Shown: piece after piece, positions 46,115 to 55,524 of the stretch
Position numbering within the stretch: the stretch's first letter is position 1
Layout: every line of letters begins with the position of its first letter
Assembly: GCA_018820855.1 (NCBI GenBank)
Contig: JAHJNL010000077.1
Span: 50,766 to 114,765, forward strand
Direction: 5' to 3'
Length of the DNA: 64,000 bases
Source of the DNA: Pseudomonadota bacterium
GTDB lineage: Bacteria; Desulfobacterota; Desulfobulbia; Desulfobulbales; Desulfocapsaceae
Notes under the pieces: generated by a model
The model's database searches: none
What the model was told of the DNA's origin: nothing
The model's input: only the letters and a program-made list of their open reading frames with translations
Made by a program: the position numbers and the translations under genes

Positions 46115-46852
46115 TTACCGTCTGCAGCCGGATCTCTTCCTGACAATTATTGTTGAAAAGTAGTGGACCTGATCAGTGATGCTGCCAAGATCGGTCAGAA
46201 TGTTTTCTTCCTTCATTCCCGCCCTCTCAACAAGGACAGCTTTTTCCAACAGGTCGAGTTCTCTCAGGAGACCGACAATCCGATCAAGAACCCGATGGAC
46301 CTTCATCAGGACAATGGTGTCAAAGCTTTCAAGGGTCTGACGAAGCTGTTCCCCTGAAAAGGTGGCCGGGATCACAGCCAGTTTGTCGTCGCCAAGACAG
46401 ATGGGGATAGATGTGGCTGCCGAGCAGGAGGACATGGCAGAGATGCCGGGGACAAATTTTACCCTGGTATCCGGCTGCAGGGAGAGGATCGTTTCATAGA
46501 GGTAGTAGCCGGTGGAATAGATAGCCGGATCGCCAAGAGTAGGGAATACCACATCTTTACCCTGTTTCATGAAATTCAGGATCTGGACAGCGGCCTCTTT
46601 CCATGCTTCCTGTACCTCCACTGCCGGGGCAGTGTCCAGGTGGATTTTCTTCATGGGAAAAAAGAGTTCAATGACCTCTTTACCCTTGAGGGAGAGGGCT
46701 TGTTCCACGATGGAGAGAGCAGTGGAAGATCCGTCTTTTGATCCTTTAGGCGTGGCAATGACAGGGCAGGCTTCCAGAGTGCAGAGTGCTTTTCTGGTGA
46801 GGAGCTCAGGGTCTCCAGGGCCAACGCCGATGATATGAAGTGTTGCATTCAT
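46115..46852 (-). CDS. cobI: Precorrin-2/sirohydrochlorin C20-methyltransferase
   Basis: 245 residues. Landmarks: HIIGVGPGDPELLT, FPTLGDPAIYSTG and VPGISAMSSCSAA, the corrin methyltransferase pattern; CbiL/CobI fits best among the paralogues. It adds a methyl group at C20 during cobalamin synthesis. It is last in the riboswitch-led btuC-btuD-btuF run, 28 bases after btuF, so uptake and synthesis appear to be controlled together. The anaerobic name cbiL may apply. Confidence 0.85.
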   Translation of the reverse strand: MNATLHIIGVGPGDPELLTRKALCTLEACPVIATPKGSKDGSSTALSIVEQALSLKGKEVIELFFPMKKIHLDTAPAVEVQEAWKEAAVQILNFMKQGKDVVFPTLGDPAIYSTGYYLYETILSLQPDTRVKFVPGISAMSSCSAATSIPICLGDDKLAVIPATFSGEQLRQTLESFDTIVLMKVHRVLDRIVGLLRELDLLEKAVLVERAGMKEENILTDLGSITDQVHYFSTIIVRKRSGCRR

Positions 46853-46880
46853 GCGATTTTATGTAAGGAAAAGTTGTGGG

Positions 46881-47825
46881 TTAATGGTTTAAGGCCGTTT
46901 GTTCATCGGTCTTGCGGAGTGGATAGATAATTTTTTGTATTTCCTTGATTCCTTCAAGGATTCGTGGGGTAGGACGGGAAACGAGTTGCTCATCAACCAG
47001 GAATATTTTTCCTTCACGTACCGCCTTGATGGCCTGGAATCCCGGTTCAGCAGCGATTTCTTCTTTGCTTATTCGATTCATCCTGCCCTCTTGGGCAAGA
47101 AAGATATCTATTTCACCTGCATGGGCGAGGATTTGTTCCTTTCCATAGGCGGCAATATTGGTTCCCCGTCTGGCCTGGGCATCGCTTGCGATGTTTATTC
47201 CTCCTGCCTGCACGAGTGCAAAGATAGCAATGGAGGAGGGAGAAAATGTTTTCATTTTGGCGTGGATGGATTGAAAATAGACCTTCGGGCGTTTTGAGAG
47301 CGGAACCGATGCAGTGTCCTGTTGCAGACGAGCCAATTCTTCTTCAAAACGCAAGACCATCTGCCTTGCCTCTTTTTCTCTTCCGGTGATCCTGCCAAGT
47401 TCCCGCCAGTAGTCGAACATCTCGTCAACGGTGCGCGGCTGCAGGGAGATGACAGTGATGCCAGCCCCCTTTAATTGCTCAAGGAGCTGTGGCGCCGCAT
47501 GGGCGATCATGGGACGGATGAGTACCAGATCAGGATGGGCAGCGATAAATTTTTCCGGATTGTCGTGGAGACTGAACTTCGGTTTAGTGAGAATTGCAGG
47601 CGGGTACGTGTCACTTGAGGCAATCCCGATCAGTTCCTGATCCAGGCCAAGGGCTGCCAGATTTTCGGTATGGGCCGGATAGAGGGATATGATTCGACTA
47701 AACGGTGGCTGTCTTTCTCCTGCATAGAGGAAGGTGCAGGAGAAAAGAGTGCTGAGAAGAAGTCCCAAGAACAGAGAGAACAGACTGCTTTTGCTTTGTT
47801 TTTTATGCATCGCTGTTTCCTTCAC
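46881..47825 (-). CDS. btuF: Cobalamin ABC transporter substrate-binding protein BtuF-like
   Basis: 314 residues with a signal peptide ending FLYAG. The fold pattern is that of helical-backbone metal/cobalamin binding proteins: RIISLYPAHTENLAALG, PDLVLIRP and LGRITGREKEARQ. It could also bind an iron siderophore, but the riboswitch and cobI favour B12. It overlaps btuD by 4 bases (ATGA). Confidence 0.82.
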   Translation of the reverse strand: MKETAMHKKQSKSSLFSLFLGLLLSTLFSCTFLYAGERQPPFSRIISLYPAHTENLAALGLDQELIGIASSDTYPPAILTKPKFSLHDNPEKFIAAHPDLVLIRPMIAHAAPQLLEQLKGAGITVISLQPRTVDEMFDYWRELGRITGREKEARQMVLRFEEELARLQQDTASVPLSKRPKVYFQSIHAKMKTFSPSSIAIFALVQAGGINIASDAQARRGTNIAAYGKEQILAHAGEIDIFLAQEGRMNRISKEEIAAEPGFQAIKAVREGKIFLVDEQLVSRPTPRILEGIKEIQKIIYPLRKTDEQTALNH

Positions 47826-48613
47826 TGATACCTGAATTGAATCTGAGGACGGCCGTTATTTTCATGGTGATGGACTGTGGCCTCCACTGCAAAAGCTGTA
47901 TGGAGAAGGTCGCTGGTGAAGATCTCTGCCACAGGGCCATGATCGAAAAGTCGTCCCTCTTTGAGCACAAGACACTCATCGCAAAAGGCTGCAGCCAGGT
48001 TCAGGTCATGAATGGCGGCAATGACGGTCAGCCCTTTTGTCTCAACCCGTTTTCGCATGACCTGCATGATGGCTATGGTGTGATGGATATCGAGACTGGA
48101 GGTCGCTTCATCAAGGATCAATACCTCAGTTCCCTGGGCCAGGGCCCTGGCCATGACCACACGCTGCAGCTCTCCTCCTGAAAGCGCGCTGACAGGCCGC
48201 GACTGGAGGTGGCTTATGTCCATGATCTGCATGGCCTCCTCAACTGCCTGCAGGTCATTCTTTGCCGGTGAAGAGAATCGAGGGATATGAGGATGACGTC
48301 CCATGAGAACCACATCACTTACTTGATATTCAAAATTCATGGCAAAGTGCTGAGGGACCAGGGCCAGCTGTTTGGCCAGCTCTTGTCGTGAATAACTCTC
48401 AATTGATTTGTTTTTGTAGAGAACTTCACCTGTCAGCGCTTTGTGTCCACCCATCAACAGTTCAATGAGTGTTGATTTGCCGCTGCCGTTGGCGCCCAGC
48501 AGACCATAGAATCTTCCGCTGCAGAGCTGCAGATCTATTTCCGCAAGTACCCTGGTTTGCCGGTAACTGAAGGAGACATCGGACAGTTGAAAGAGTGTGG
48601 CGTTCCGATTCAT
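47822..48613 (-). CDS. btuD: Cobalamin ABC transporter ATPase BtuD-like
   Basis: 263 residues. Walker A is GANGSGKST, the signature is LSGGELQRVV, and Walker B ends ILDEATSSLD. It belongs to the FecE/BtuD family. The overlaps with btuC and btuF (4 bases each) show a tight operon. Confidence 0.9.
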   Translation of the reverse strand: MNRNATLFQLSDVSFSYRQTRVLAEIDLQLCSGRFYGLLGANGSGKSTLIELLMGGHKALTGEVLYKNKSIESYSRQELAKQLALVPQHFAMNFEYQVSDVVLMGRHPHIPRFSSPAKNDLQAVEEAMQIMDISHLQSRPVSALSGGELQRVVMARALAQGTEVLILDEATSSLDIHHTIAIMQVMRKRVETKGLTVIAAIHDLNLAAAFCDECLVLKEGRLFDHGPVAEIFTSDLLHTAFAVEATVHHHENNGRPQIQFRYQ

Positions 48614-49641
48614 GATGAAAGGGCCAGCTGTTTTTTACGGAAGATGTAGCAGAAAAATGGTCCGCCGATAAGAGAGGTCAGCACCCCGATGGGAATCTCT
48701 GAAGGGAGCCAGGCCCGTGTAATGGTATCTGCCCCGAGCAGGAGGATGGCGCCGCCAAGAAAACAGGCCGGCAGCAGCATCCGGTTGTCCGGGCCGAGAA
48801 TGAGGCGCAGGAGATGGGGGATGATCAGGCCGATAAAGCCGATGATCCCGGATACGGAGACACAGATCGCGGTAATCAGAGAGGCACAGAGGAGGAGCAT
48901 TTTTTTGACCCGTGCCGTTTCCACTCCCAGGGTATCGGCGGTACGCTCTCCAAGGGCCATGATGTTGAGATCACGTGCAAAATAGAGAATAAAGAGGAGG
49001 CCGGGGAGTATTACTGCAGTGGTCAACAGGACATCTGACCAGGTCCTGCCGACAAAGCTGCCCATGAGCCAGAAAATGATGACGCTCACCTGTTCGTCAG
49101 CCAGGTATTTGATGAAACCAATGCCTGCCGAAAGGATGGCAGCAACGATTACTCCGGAGAGAATAAGGGTATTGGACGAGAGGCGATTGTCAGGGGCTGC
49201 CAGGGAAAAGACACCAATCAGTGTTGCCATGGCACCGAGAAAGGCAAAGACAGGAATTGATAACCAGGCAGGGACGTAGATGCCGAAGAGTGACAAAACA
49301 ATGGCAAGAGATGCACCAAACGCTGCTCCTGAAGAGATGCCAAGGGTGTAAGGGTCGGCCAGGGGATTGAGGAGGATGGCCTGAAATACAGCCCCGGCCA
49401 CTGCCAGTCCGCCACCTACCAGGGCTGCGGTGAGGATACGGGGCAGCCGTACTTCCATGACCACAAAGGGAAAGGTGGGGTCCATCCCGCCTGTTGTTTG
49501 GTCGGTAGCCTGTGACCAGAGTATTTTGATGACTTCCAGAGGTGCAATCTCTAAGAATCCCATGCCGGTGGCAAGAACAATGGTTGCGCAGAGGGTGAGG
49601 AAGAGAAGCACAAGTAGAAGAATAGGTTTAGAACTTGTCAT
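48610..49641 (-). CDS. btuC: Cobalamin ABC transporter permease BtuC-like
   Basis: 343 residues with about nine to ten membrane helices of the FecCD type. Landmarks are RLPRILTAALVGGGLAVAG and FIGLIIPHLLRL. It forms the membrane channel of the importer. It is the first gene of the operon and starts 46 bases after the riboswitch terminator. Confidence 0.9.
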   Translation of the reverse strand: MTSSKPILLLVLLFLTLCATIVLATGMGFLEIAPLEVIKILWSQATDQTTGGMDPTFPFVVMEVRLPRILTAALVGGGLAVAGAVFQAILLNPLADPYTLGISSGAAFGASLAIVLSLFGIYVPAWLSIPVFAFLGAMATLIGVFSLAAPDNRLSSNTLILSGVIVAAILSAGIGFIKYLADEQVSVIIFWLMGSFVGRTWSDVLLTTAVILPGLLFILYFARDLNIMALGERTADTLGVETARVKKMLLLCASLITAICVSVSGIIGFIGLIIPHLLRLILGPDNRMLLPACFLGGAILLLGADTITRAWLPSEIPIGVLTSLIGGPFFCYIFRKKQLALSS

Positions 49642-49690
49642 GAGCGGCTGTCGATCAGCATGGCATTGGTTTCATGCTCCCGGAATAAAA

Positions 49691-49727
49691 AAATCCCGGA
49701 TCAATTACTGGAATTGATCCGGGATTT
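49691..49727 (-). terminator. Riboswitch expression-platform terminator
   Basis: On the minus strand, AAATCCCGGATCAATT pairs exactly with AATTGATCCGGGATTT (16 bp, 5-nt loop) and a run of seven T. It lies between the riboswitch core and btuC, so B12 binding likely ends transcription here. Confidence 0.88.
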
Positions 49728-49737
49728 CCCTTGCTAT

Positions 49738-49944
49738 CCACAAATCCATACTTCCCAACCGTCCACGATGGGCAGCACAAATTTTCCGGCAGGTCTTCTG
49801 ACTTCCGGATCGTCCTCCCCCAGCGCCTTCCCTTTTTCTGGATGAAAAAAGTGGCATTTGTGCTGAGATTGTCCCCGGTTACAGCGGCGGGCCCGTCTTC
49901 GAGTTGCACGAAGTTCCCTTTTAAACCCGTGGTGATGGCCTTGA
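49738..49944 (-). promoter_or_regulatory. Cobalamin riboswitch
   Basis: Read on the minus strand, the core has the known marks: AAAAGGGAA, GACGGGCCCGCCGCTGTAACC, GGGGAC, and a B12-box-like GAAGTCAGAAGACCTGCC. The order and spacing match cobalamin riboswitches. It should sense adenosylcobalamin or a relative and control btuC-btuD-btuF-cobI through the terminator downstream. Confidence 0.92.
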
Positions 49945-50194
49945 TAATGGTCTACAGATGATCTACATCGGCCCGGGTACCTGAAAAATATATCTCAGGA
50001 TAGTACCGGAGATGATAAAATTTGTCAATCCTCTGTCAGGCAGGAGAGATGAACGGGCAAGGAAAAAGATGCGGAGAAAGAAGCATTTTGGACAGGTAAA
50101 TTGACTGACAGGGAAAGTGCTATTATACTGAAACAGGCAATGAAAAATTTTTCAGATATGCAGAGCCTTCTCCGTATCATTTCTCTATTTCTTG

Positions 50195-51097
50195 ATGGAA
50201 AAACTCATGAATGAATCTCCACCAGCTGATACTCTCTGCCGTGTGATATCCGAGTCTGGTAAATTTTTTGGAATTGCCTGTGAAACGACCGCCAGTGTCG
50301 GTGAAGCGTGTCGTCGCCATAATGCCAAACCAACTGCAGCAGCGGCTCTGGCGCGCGTTATGACCGGGGCTGTTCTGCTTGCCGCCCTGTTGAAGGATGG
50401 GCAGAGTGTCCTGCTGCGCTTGGAAGGCAACGGGGCTCTGAAGAAAGTTGTGGCAGAGGCAGGCTATGACGGCTGGGTCAGAGGATATGTAGCTGAGCCT
50501 CTTGCCGATGTTCCACTGCATAACGGTCATATTGATGTGGCATCAGGCATTGGCCGGACAGGATTCCTGACGGTTGTCAAAGATATCGGACTTCCTGTAA
50601 AATATAAGGGGATGACCCGGCTCCTTAACGACGATGTGGCCGAAGATATTGCTCTCTATCTCTCCGAGTCCGAGCAGATTCCCTCTATTGTCAGTCTCGG
50701 AGTGGAGTTCGGGGCTGATGGTACAGTACTGGCAGCAGGTGGATTTATTGTCCAGTCACTGCCCCCGGCAGACGAAGCAGTGATTGATGAACTGAAGCAC
50801 CGGATCGAAACGCTCTCTCCAGTAACCAGTCTCCTTGCCTCCGCGAAGCAACCGGAAGAGATCCTGCAAGCCCTGTTTACCGGTATCCCTCATAAGACTC
50901 TCGGCAAACGTTCTCTCTCTTATCAGTGCAGCTGCAGCAAAAAAAAGATGGAATCGGCTCTGATCTCATTGGGGCGTGACGAGTTGATGGATCTTCTGGA
51001 AAAGGAGGGGGGCGTCCAGGTCAATTGTGAGTTTTGTCGTGAGAGCTATTGGTTCAATGGGGATGAGTTGACAGGGCTCATGCAACAGATGATTTGA
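50195..51097 (+). CDS. hslO: Redox-regulated chaperone Hsp33
   Basis: About 300 residues from ATG 50195; ATG 50207 with the GATGGA stretch upstream is an alternative. The zinc switch is CSCS...CEFC near the C-terminus (CxC then CxxC about 32 residues later), the classic Hsp33 pattern. It protects proteins during oxidative stress. It lies alone, transcribed away from the B12 operon. Confidence 0.93.
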   Translation: MEKLMNESPPADTLCRVISESGKFFGIACETTASVGEACRRHNAKPTAAAALARVMTGAVLLAALLKDGQSVLLRLEGNGALKKVVAEAGYDGWVRGYVAEPLADVPLHNGHIDVASGIGRTGFLTVVKDIGLPVKYKGMTRLLNDDVAEDIALYLSESEQIPSIVSLGVEFGADGTVLAAGGFIVQSLPPADEAVIDELKHRIETLSPVTSLLASAKQPEEILQALFTGIPHKTLGKRSLSYQCSCSKKKMESALISLGRDELMDLLEKEGGVQVNCEFCRESYWFNGDELTGLMQQMI

Positions 51098-51285
51098 TCT
51101 TCAGTTTCATGGCAGAGTTCTGGATGGCCCAGGAAATTTTTTTTTATCCTTTTCTGTTCGTTATGTAGCCGAGTATACTCAAGGCAATCGTTTTCAAGAA
51201 TGGAATCGGTTTTTTCTGCAAGTTGGATGTGACAGCCCTCTCATGACAGAAGGGGTTTTAATGCAAACTTTTATATGGAGTTGAT

Positions 51286-51870
51286 ATGAAACGAATTGTT
51301 TTACTAGTCCTTGTCGGTATTGTTTCGATGGCTCTTTCCGGCTGCGGCTATAATACGCTGCAGACCAAGGAAGAGGGAGTGTTCAAGGCGTGGGCCGATG
51401 TTGAGTCTACCCTGCAGCGGCGTGCAGATCTGATCCCCAATCTGGTGGAGACCGTGAAGGGCTATGCCAAACATGAGCAGGAGACCCTGCAGGGTGTAAT
51501 CGAGGCCCGTGCCAAGGCGAGTTCCGTTCAACTTTCGCCGGAACAACTCAGTAATCCTGCTGCCATGCAACAGTTGCAGGAAGCTCAGGGAGGTCTTTCC
51601 TCTGCTCTTTCCCGGTTGCTCCTTGTGGTTGAACGTTATCCTGACCTGAAAGCCAATCAGAACTTCCTTGATCTTCAGAACCAGCTGGAAGGAACGGAAA
51701 ATCGGATTAATGTTGCCCGGCAGCGGTATAATACGGCTGTCTCTGATTTCAATGGTTCTATCCGGCGCTTTCCCGCCAACCTGACGAATAAGTTTATCCT
51801 CCACCTGGAGCGTAAAGAGTATTTTAAGGCGGATGAGGGAGCCAAAGAGGTGCCGAAGGTAAGTTTCTAA
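51286..51870 (+). CDS. lemA: LemA-family lipoprotein
   Basis: 194 residues with a lipoprotein signal (LSGC, Cys20). The body is helical with the LemA landmarks [20 protein letters not shown] and [11 protein letters not shown]. LemA proteins lie in the membrane with coiled-coil outer parts and often occur with TPM-domain proteins, as here (two follow in the same direction). Confidence 0.9.
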   Translation: MKRIVLLVLVGIVSMALSGCGYNTLQTKEEGVFKAWADVESTLQRRADLIPNLVETVKGYAKHEQETLQGVIEARAKASSVQLSPEQLSNPAAMQQLQEAQGGLSSALSRLLLVVERYPDLKANQNFLDLQNQLEGTENRINVARQRYNTAVSDFNGSIRRFPANLTNKFILHLERKEYFKADEGAKEVPKVSF

Positions 51871-51983
51871 CCTCTCTCTTTGAGGTGGTGATATTTTTTA
51901 TGAATTGCAGAGTGTTGATGTGTTTTTCCTTCGTTCTGCGCTTCAATATTGGCTAGTTCCTTTTAACCCCTGACAAAAATGTG

Positions 51984-52883
51984 ATGAAATCCGTATCCGC
52001 TTTTCTCTGGTTGAAGCTCTTTGTCGTTTTCTCCCTCCTGGCAGGACTCCCTTGCTTTGTCTCTCCGCTGGCTGCATTGGATGTTCCACCACTTCAGGGG
52101 CGGATTAACGATACCGCAGCAATGCTCTCCGCGCAGACCATTACGCATCTCGATGAAATACTTGCAGCTTTTGAAACCAGCGATTCGACACAGATTGTGG
52201 TCTTAACCATTCCATCTCTTGACGGGGAGGTTCTGGAAGAGTTTTCCATGAGGGTTGCCGAAGCATGGAAAATCGGGCAGAAGGGCTTGGATAATGGAGC
52301 CCTGCTTCTCGTTTCCAGAGATGACAGAAAGATTCGTATTGAGGCAGGGTATGGATTGGAAGGAAGCCTGACTGATCTTGTGTCCGGACGAATCATCAGC
52401 GGGGTAATTGTTCCAATGTTCAAGAAGGGACGATTTGATCAGGGCATAAGCGACGGGGTTGCGGCCATGATGCAGGCGGTGAAGGGTGAGTTTACGGCCC
52501 CGGCCTCTTCTGCTGCTGGCGTCAAGAAGAGCAAAAGTGATCCGTCAGGACTTTTTCTCATGTTGTTTTTTGCCTATAGCTTTATCGGCAGTGCCTTTCG
52601 TAAAAAAAGTATGCTGGCGGCCGGAGCAGGAGGCGTGGCCTCTCCCATATTGGGTTTGATGTTTCTGCCCCAGTTAGGTCTGTGGCTGTTGGCCCTGATA
52701 CCGCTGGGGATGGTGGGAGGCCTGGTGGCTGCCGCCCTTTCTCTGCCTGCCGGCAAAAGCAGTGGAAGGTCTGGCGGATTTTTTATCGGGTCAGGAGGTT
52801 TTGGCGGTTCCTCGGGAGGTTTTGGTGGGTTTTCCGGTGGTGGCGGCGGCTTTGGTGGCGGCGGTGCTTCAGGGGGGTGGTAG
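51984..52883 (+). CDS. TPM-domain membrane protein (YgcG-like) with Gly-rich tail
   Basis: ATG 51984 is chosen over GTG 51981. The product is 299 residues with a signal peptide, a TPM domain (about 30-165: RINDTAAMLSA and IRIEAGYGLEGSLTD), two membrane helices (about 190-255) and a Gly/Ser-rich tail typical of YgcG/TPM proteins. It follows lemA after 113 bases. Role uncertain. Confidence 0.85.
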   Translation: MKSVSAFLWLKLFVVFSLLAGLPCFVSPLAALDVPPLQGRINDTAAMLSAQTITHLDEILAAFETSDSTQIVVLTIPSLDGEVLEEFSMRVAEAWKIGQKGLDNGALLLVSRDDRKIRIEAGYGLEGSLTDLVSGRIISGVIVPMFKKGRFDQGISDGVAAMMQAVKGEFTAPASSAAGVKKSKSDPSGLFLMLFFAYSFIGSAFRKKSMLAAGAGGVASPILGLMFLPQLGLWLLALIPLGMVGGLVAAALSLPAGKSSGRSGGFFIGSGGFGGSSGGFGGFSGGGGGFGGGGASGGW

Positions 52884-52885
52884 TC

Positions 52886-53536
52886 GTGAAAAGTTTATCG
52901 CAGAATTTTTTAAGTATTGAAGAACAGCAAGCTGTGACAGATGCGGTGCATAAGGCTGAACTCCGCACCTCGGGGGAGATCGTGCCCATGATCGTTTCTC
53001 AGAGTGATTCCTATCCGCTGGCCAAGATCAGGGGCAGTTTTCTTTTTGCTCTGCCCGTAGCCCTGCTGTTAACAGCACCTGTGGCCGGTATGTTCTGGCT
53101 TGAACCAACAAATATGTGGATCTTTCTCACTCTGTTACTCCCCCTTTTCTGGGGAGGAACGCTTGTGATTCATTTCTTTCCCGGCATAAAGCGATATCTG
53201 CTTTCAGGGGAAGATATGGAGGCCGAGGTACAGGAAACAGCTCTTGCCGCTTTTTTTACCGAACGTCTCTACAAGACACGGGATGCTAACGGGATTCTTA
53301 TCTTTATCTCTCTTCTGGAGCGAAAGGCGTGGGTTATAGCCGATAGTGGCATCAGTAATAGAATTGCTCATGAGCGATGGCAGGATGCCGTTTCAGTCAT
53401 TACCAATGGTATTCGGGAAAAGAGACAGTGTCAGGCACTTTGTCAGGCCATCGGTATGATCGGCGAGATCCTGGAGAAAGAGTTTCCCATTGGTGCTGAT
53501 GACCATAACGAACTTCATGATCTGATTATCCGTTAA
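52886..53536 (+). CDS. Second TPM-domain protein
   Basis: GTG 52886 is chosen because AGGGGGG (52871-52877) sits at a good distance and the frame above is inside the previous gene. The 216-residue product has the TPM-like fold (TSGEIVPMIVS, WVIADSGISNRIAHERW) and two membrane helices in the middle. It begins 2 bases after the first TPM gene stops, so the two and lemA look like one operon. Confidence 0.82.
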   Translation: MKSLSQNFLSIEEQQAVTDAVHKAELRTSGEIVPMIVSQSDSYPLAKIRGSFLFALPVALLLTAPVAGMFWLEPTNMWIFLTLLLPLFWGGTLVIHFFPGIKRYLLSGEDMEAEVQETALAAFFTERLYKTRDANGILIFISLLERKAWVIADSGISNRIAHERWQDAVSVITNGIREKRQCQALCQAIGMIGEILEKEFPIGADDHNELHDLIIR

Positions 53537-53623
53537 GGGGAGAGTGCAGCTCGTGCGTCTGTTTTAGTTATACGGGGGGATGTCCAAGGCTGAAGCCGTT
53601 CTTGTCTGTCGAGGTTGCTTGGA

Positions 53624-54391
53624 ATGGGTGCTGACGTGGTGAAAACAGTTTTCTTGGTCTTAACGCTGTTCTGTACGGTGGCTCCGGTAATTCAGGCAGA
53701 GGAGGTTTTTTTAGACGAGCAGTTCACCTCGCTTGAGCGGTGGGAACCATTTTATTTCCCAAAGATCGAAATTCACTCCTCCTATAGTGCAATTACCCTG
53801 GATGGCCTGCCGTGCCTGTCAGTAACAAGCAGCAACTCAGCCTCGGCTATCCTTTTCAAAGAACGGTTTAATGTCTATTCTTTTCCCAATATCGCCTGGC
53901 GCTGGAAGGTGAGCAATGTGTTTCAGAAGGGTGACAGCAGCAGAAAAGATGGCGATGACTATCCTGTACGGCTTTATGTGATGTTTGAGTATGATCCGGA
54001 AAGGGCGTCCTTTGGCAAAAAGCTAAAGTATGAAATAGCAAATCTGTTCTATGGCAAATATCCTCCTCACAGCTCCCTGAATTATATCTGGGCCAATAAA
54101 AAACAGTCGGCTCCGTTTATCCCCAACCCATACAGCAGTCTGGCCATGATGATCCCAGTTGACTCCGGTCAGGAACAGGTCGGGGTCTGGGTAGAACACA
54201 GGGCGGATATTGTCCGTGATTATCGAGCCGCCTTTGGTGAAGATCCGCCGTCTATAGCCTCAATTGCCGTCATGGGTGATGCGGACAATACCGGGGAATC
54301 AGCCCAGGCATATATCGATTATATCCGGATATACAAAGAGCAGGAAAAAGAGTCGCAGCTGGATATTGATGGCAAGCAGAAAAAGATATGA
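53624..54391 (+). CDS. DUF3047 exported protein
   Basis: ATG 53624 is chosen, with GAGG nine bases upstream. The 255-residue product has a signal peptide ending VIQAEE, then the DUF3047 pattern (NIAWRWKVSNVFQKGD, YIWANKK, VMGDADNTGE). Likely a secreted beta-sandwich protein. Function unknown. Confidence 0.78.
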   Translation: MGADVVKTVFLVLTLFCTVAPVIQAEEVFLDEQFTSLERWEPFYFPKIEIHSSYSAITLDGLPCLSVTSSNSASAILFKERFNVYSFPNIAWRWKVSNVFQKGDSSRKDGDDYPVRLYVMFEYDPERASFGKKLKYEIANLFYGKYPPHSSLNYIWANKKQSAPFIPNPYSSLAMMIPVDSGQEQVGVWVEHRADIVRDYRAAFGEDPPSIASIAVMGDADNTGESAQAYIDYIRIYKEQEKESQLDIDGKQKKI

Positions 54392-54432
54392 GAGGACAAA
54401 AGAGAAGTTTGCTTTCTCTTTTGCTCATCGCC

Positions 54433-55410
54433 TTACATAGTCACAAAAAAATAGATGCAGCCGATGAAAATCAGACTGCTGATACGGAAGATTTGACTGT
54501 AGAGGATCAGCTCTGCTGCAATTTTTGGTTGGAAAATACCTGCGTAATAGGGGAATTGATGGCGAATGGCCCGCACCGGTGAGGAAAGGACATTACCCAC
54601 CAGCAGGGCCAGGATGACTTCCCGATAACTCATACTCCCTTCCTGGAGCATGGCTCCTGCTGCTGCCAGACCGGCAGTGAATTCTGCCGCAATATGGAGG
54701 GTGATGATCCCCATGGACTGGGGAGAGAGCCAGGGGAGAAATGAAAGATAGGTGGCCATGAACTCTTCAAGGACGGTGAAAACACCACCCCGGTGCATGA
54801 AGAAGATAAGGGTATAGATAGGAACAGTGAAAAGGACGATCTTCCGAATCCGCTTTTTAAAGCGTTTCCAGCTTTTTTGCAGTGCTCCCCGCCAATCTAA
54901 CTTCTCTCTTTTTTTACCATCTATCTGGGAACTGGTTGTACCTGTTTCCAGATTTGGAGGGAGGAGAAAGCGGCTGAGGATGATGATCGAAAAAGTGCGC
55001 AAGATTGCAGCCCCAAAGGTGAGTCCCACATAGATTATTGCTGCCCCTTTGATCAGAGGAGCGGTAATGAAAAACACAGTGGGAAGGTGGAGAAAATAAG
55101 TGGGCAGACTGTTGAAGAGATTGGCCAGGATCAGTTCTTTTTTTTTCATTTTCCCTTGTGCATAGGCCTCGGATAGCATGGTGTTTGCCGTAACACCTGA
55201 AAAGAGGGCCATGGAGAAGGAAGCGCCTGCGGTGTTAGAGAGGTTGCCTAGTCTGAGAAGCGGCTTGCCCAGAGCCGCAATTTTGTTGGTCCAGTTCAGG
55301 GCTTCGATGAAATTGGCCACCATCAGACCGATGGAAATAAAACAGATCAGGCGGATCAGAGGCCAGACCAAACTGGTCCAGAGCTGAGGGAGGATATTGG
55401 CAAGGTCCAT
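54433..55410 (-). CDS. Nucleoside-recognition (gate-domain) membrane protein
   Basis: 325 residues with about seven to eight membrane helices. The segment SNTAGASFSMALFSGVTANTM and the later GIITLHIAAEF match the gate/nucleoside-recognition domain. Such proteins can move nucleosides or other small molecules, or act as parts of spore-maturation-like proteins; the substrate is unknown. Confidence 0.75.
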   Translation of the reverse strand: MDLANILPQLWTSLVWPLIRLICFISIGLMVANFIEALNWTNKIAALGKPLLRLGNLSNTAGASFSMALFSGVTANTMLSEAYAQGKMKKKELILANLFNSLPTYFLHLPTVFFITAPLIKGAAIIYVGLTFGAAILRTFSIIILSRFLLPPNLETGTTSSQIDGKKREKLDWRGALQKSWKRFKKRIRKIVLFTVPIYTLIFFMHRGGVFTVLEEFMATYLSFLPWLSPQSMGIITLHIAAEFTAGLAAAGAMLQEGSMSYREVILALLVGNVLSSPVRAIRHQFPYYAGIFQPKIAAELILYSQIFRISSLIFIGCIYFFVTM

Positions 55411-55524
55411 GAGAGGGGAAGTAGTCTTGAGCTACTAGAAGATCGCTTTTTAAAATGTTTATGTTCAAGAGAATCGCTCGGGTCTGGAGCACTCTGTTTA
55501 ACGGTACTACGGGTACCCTTATGC

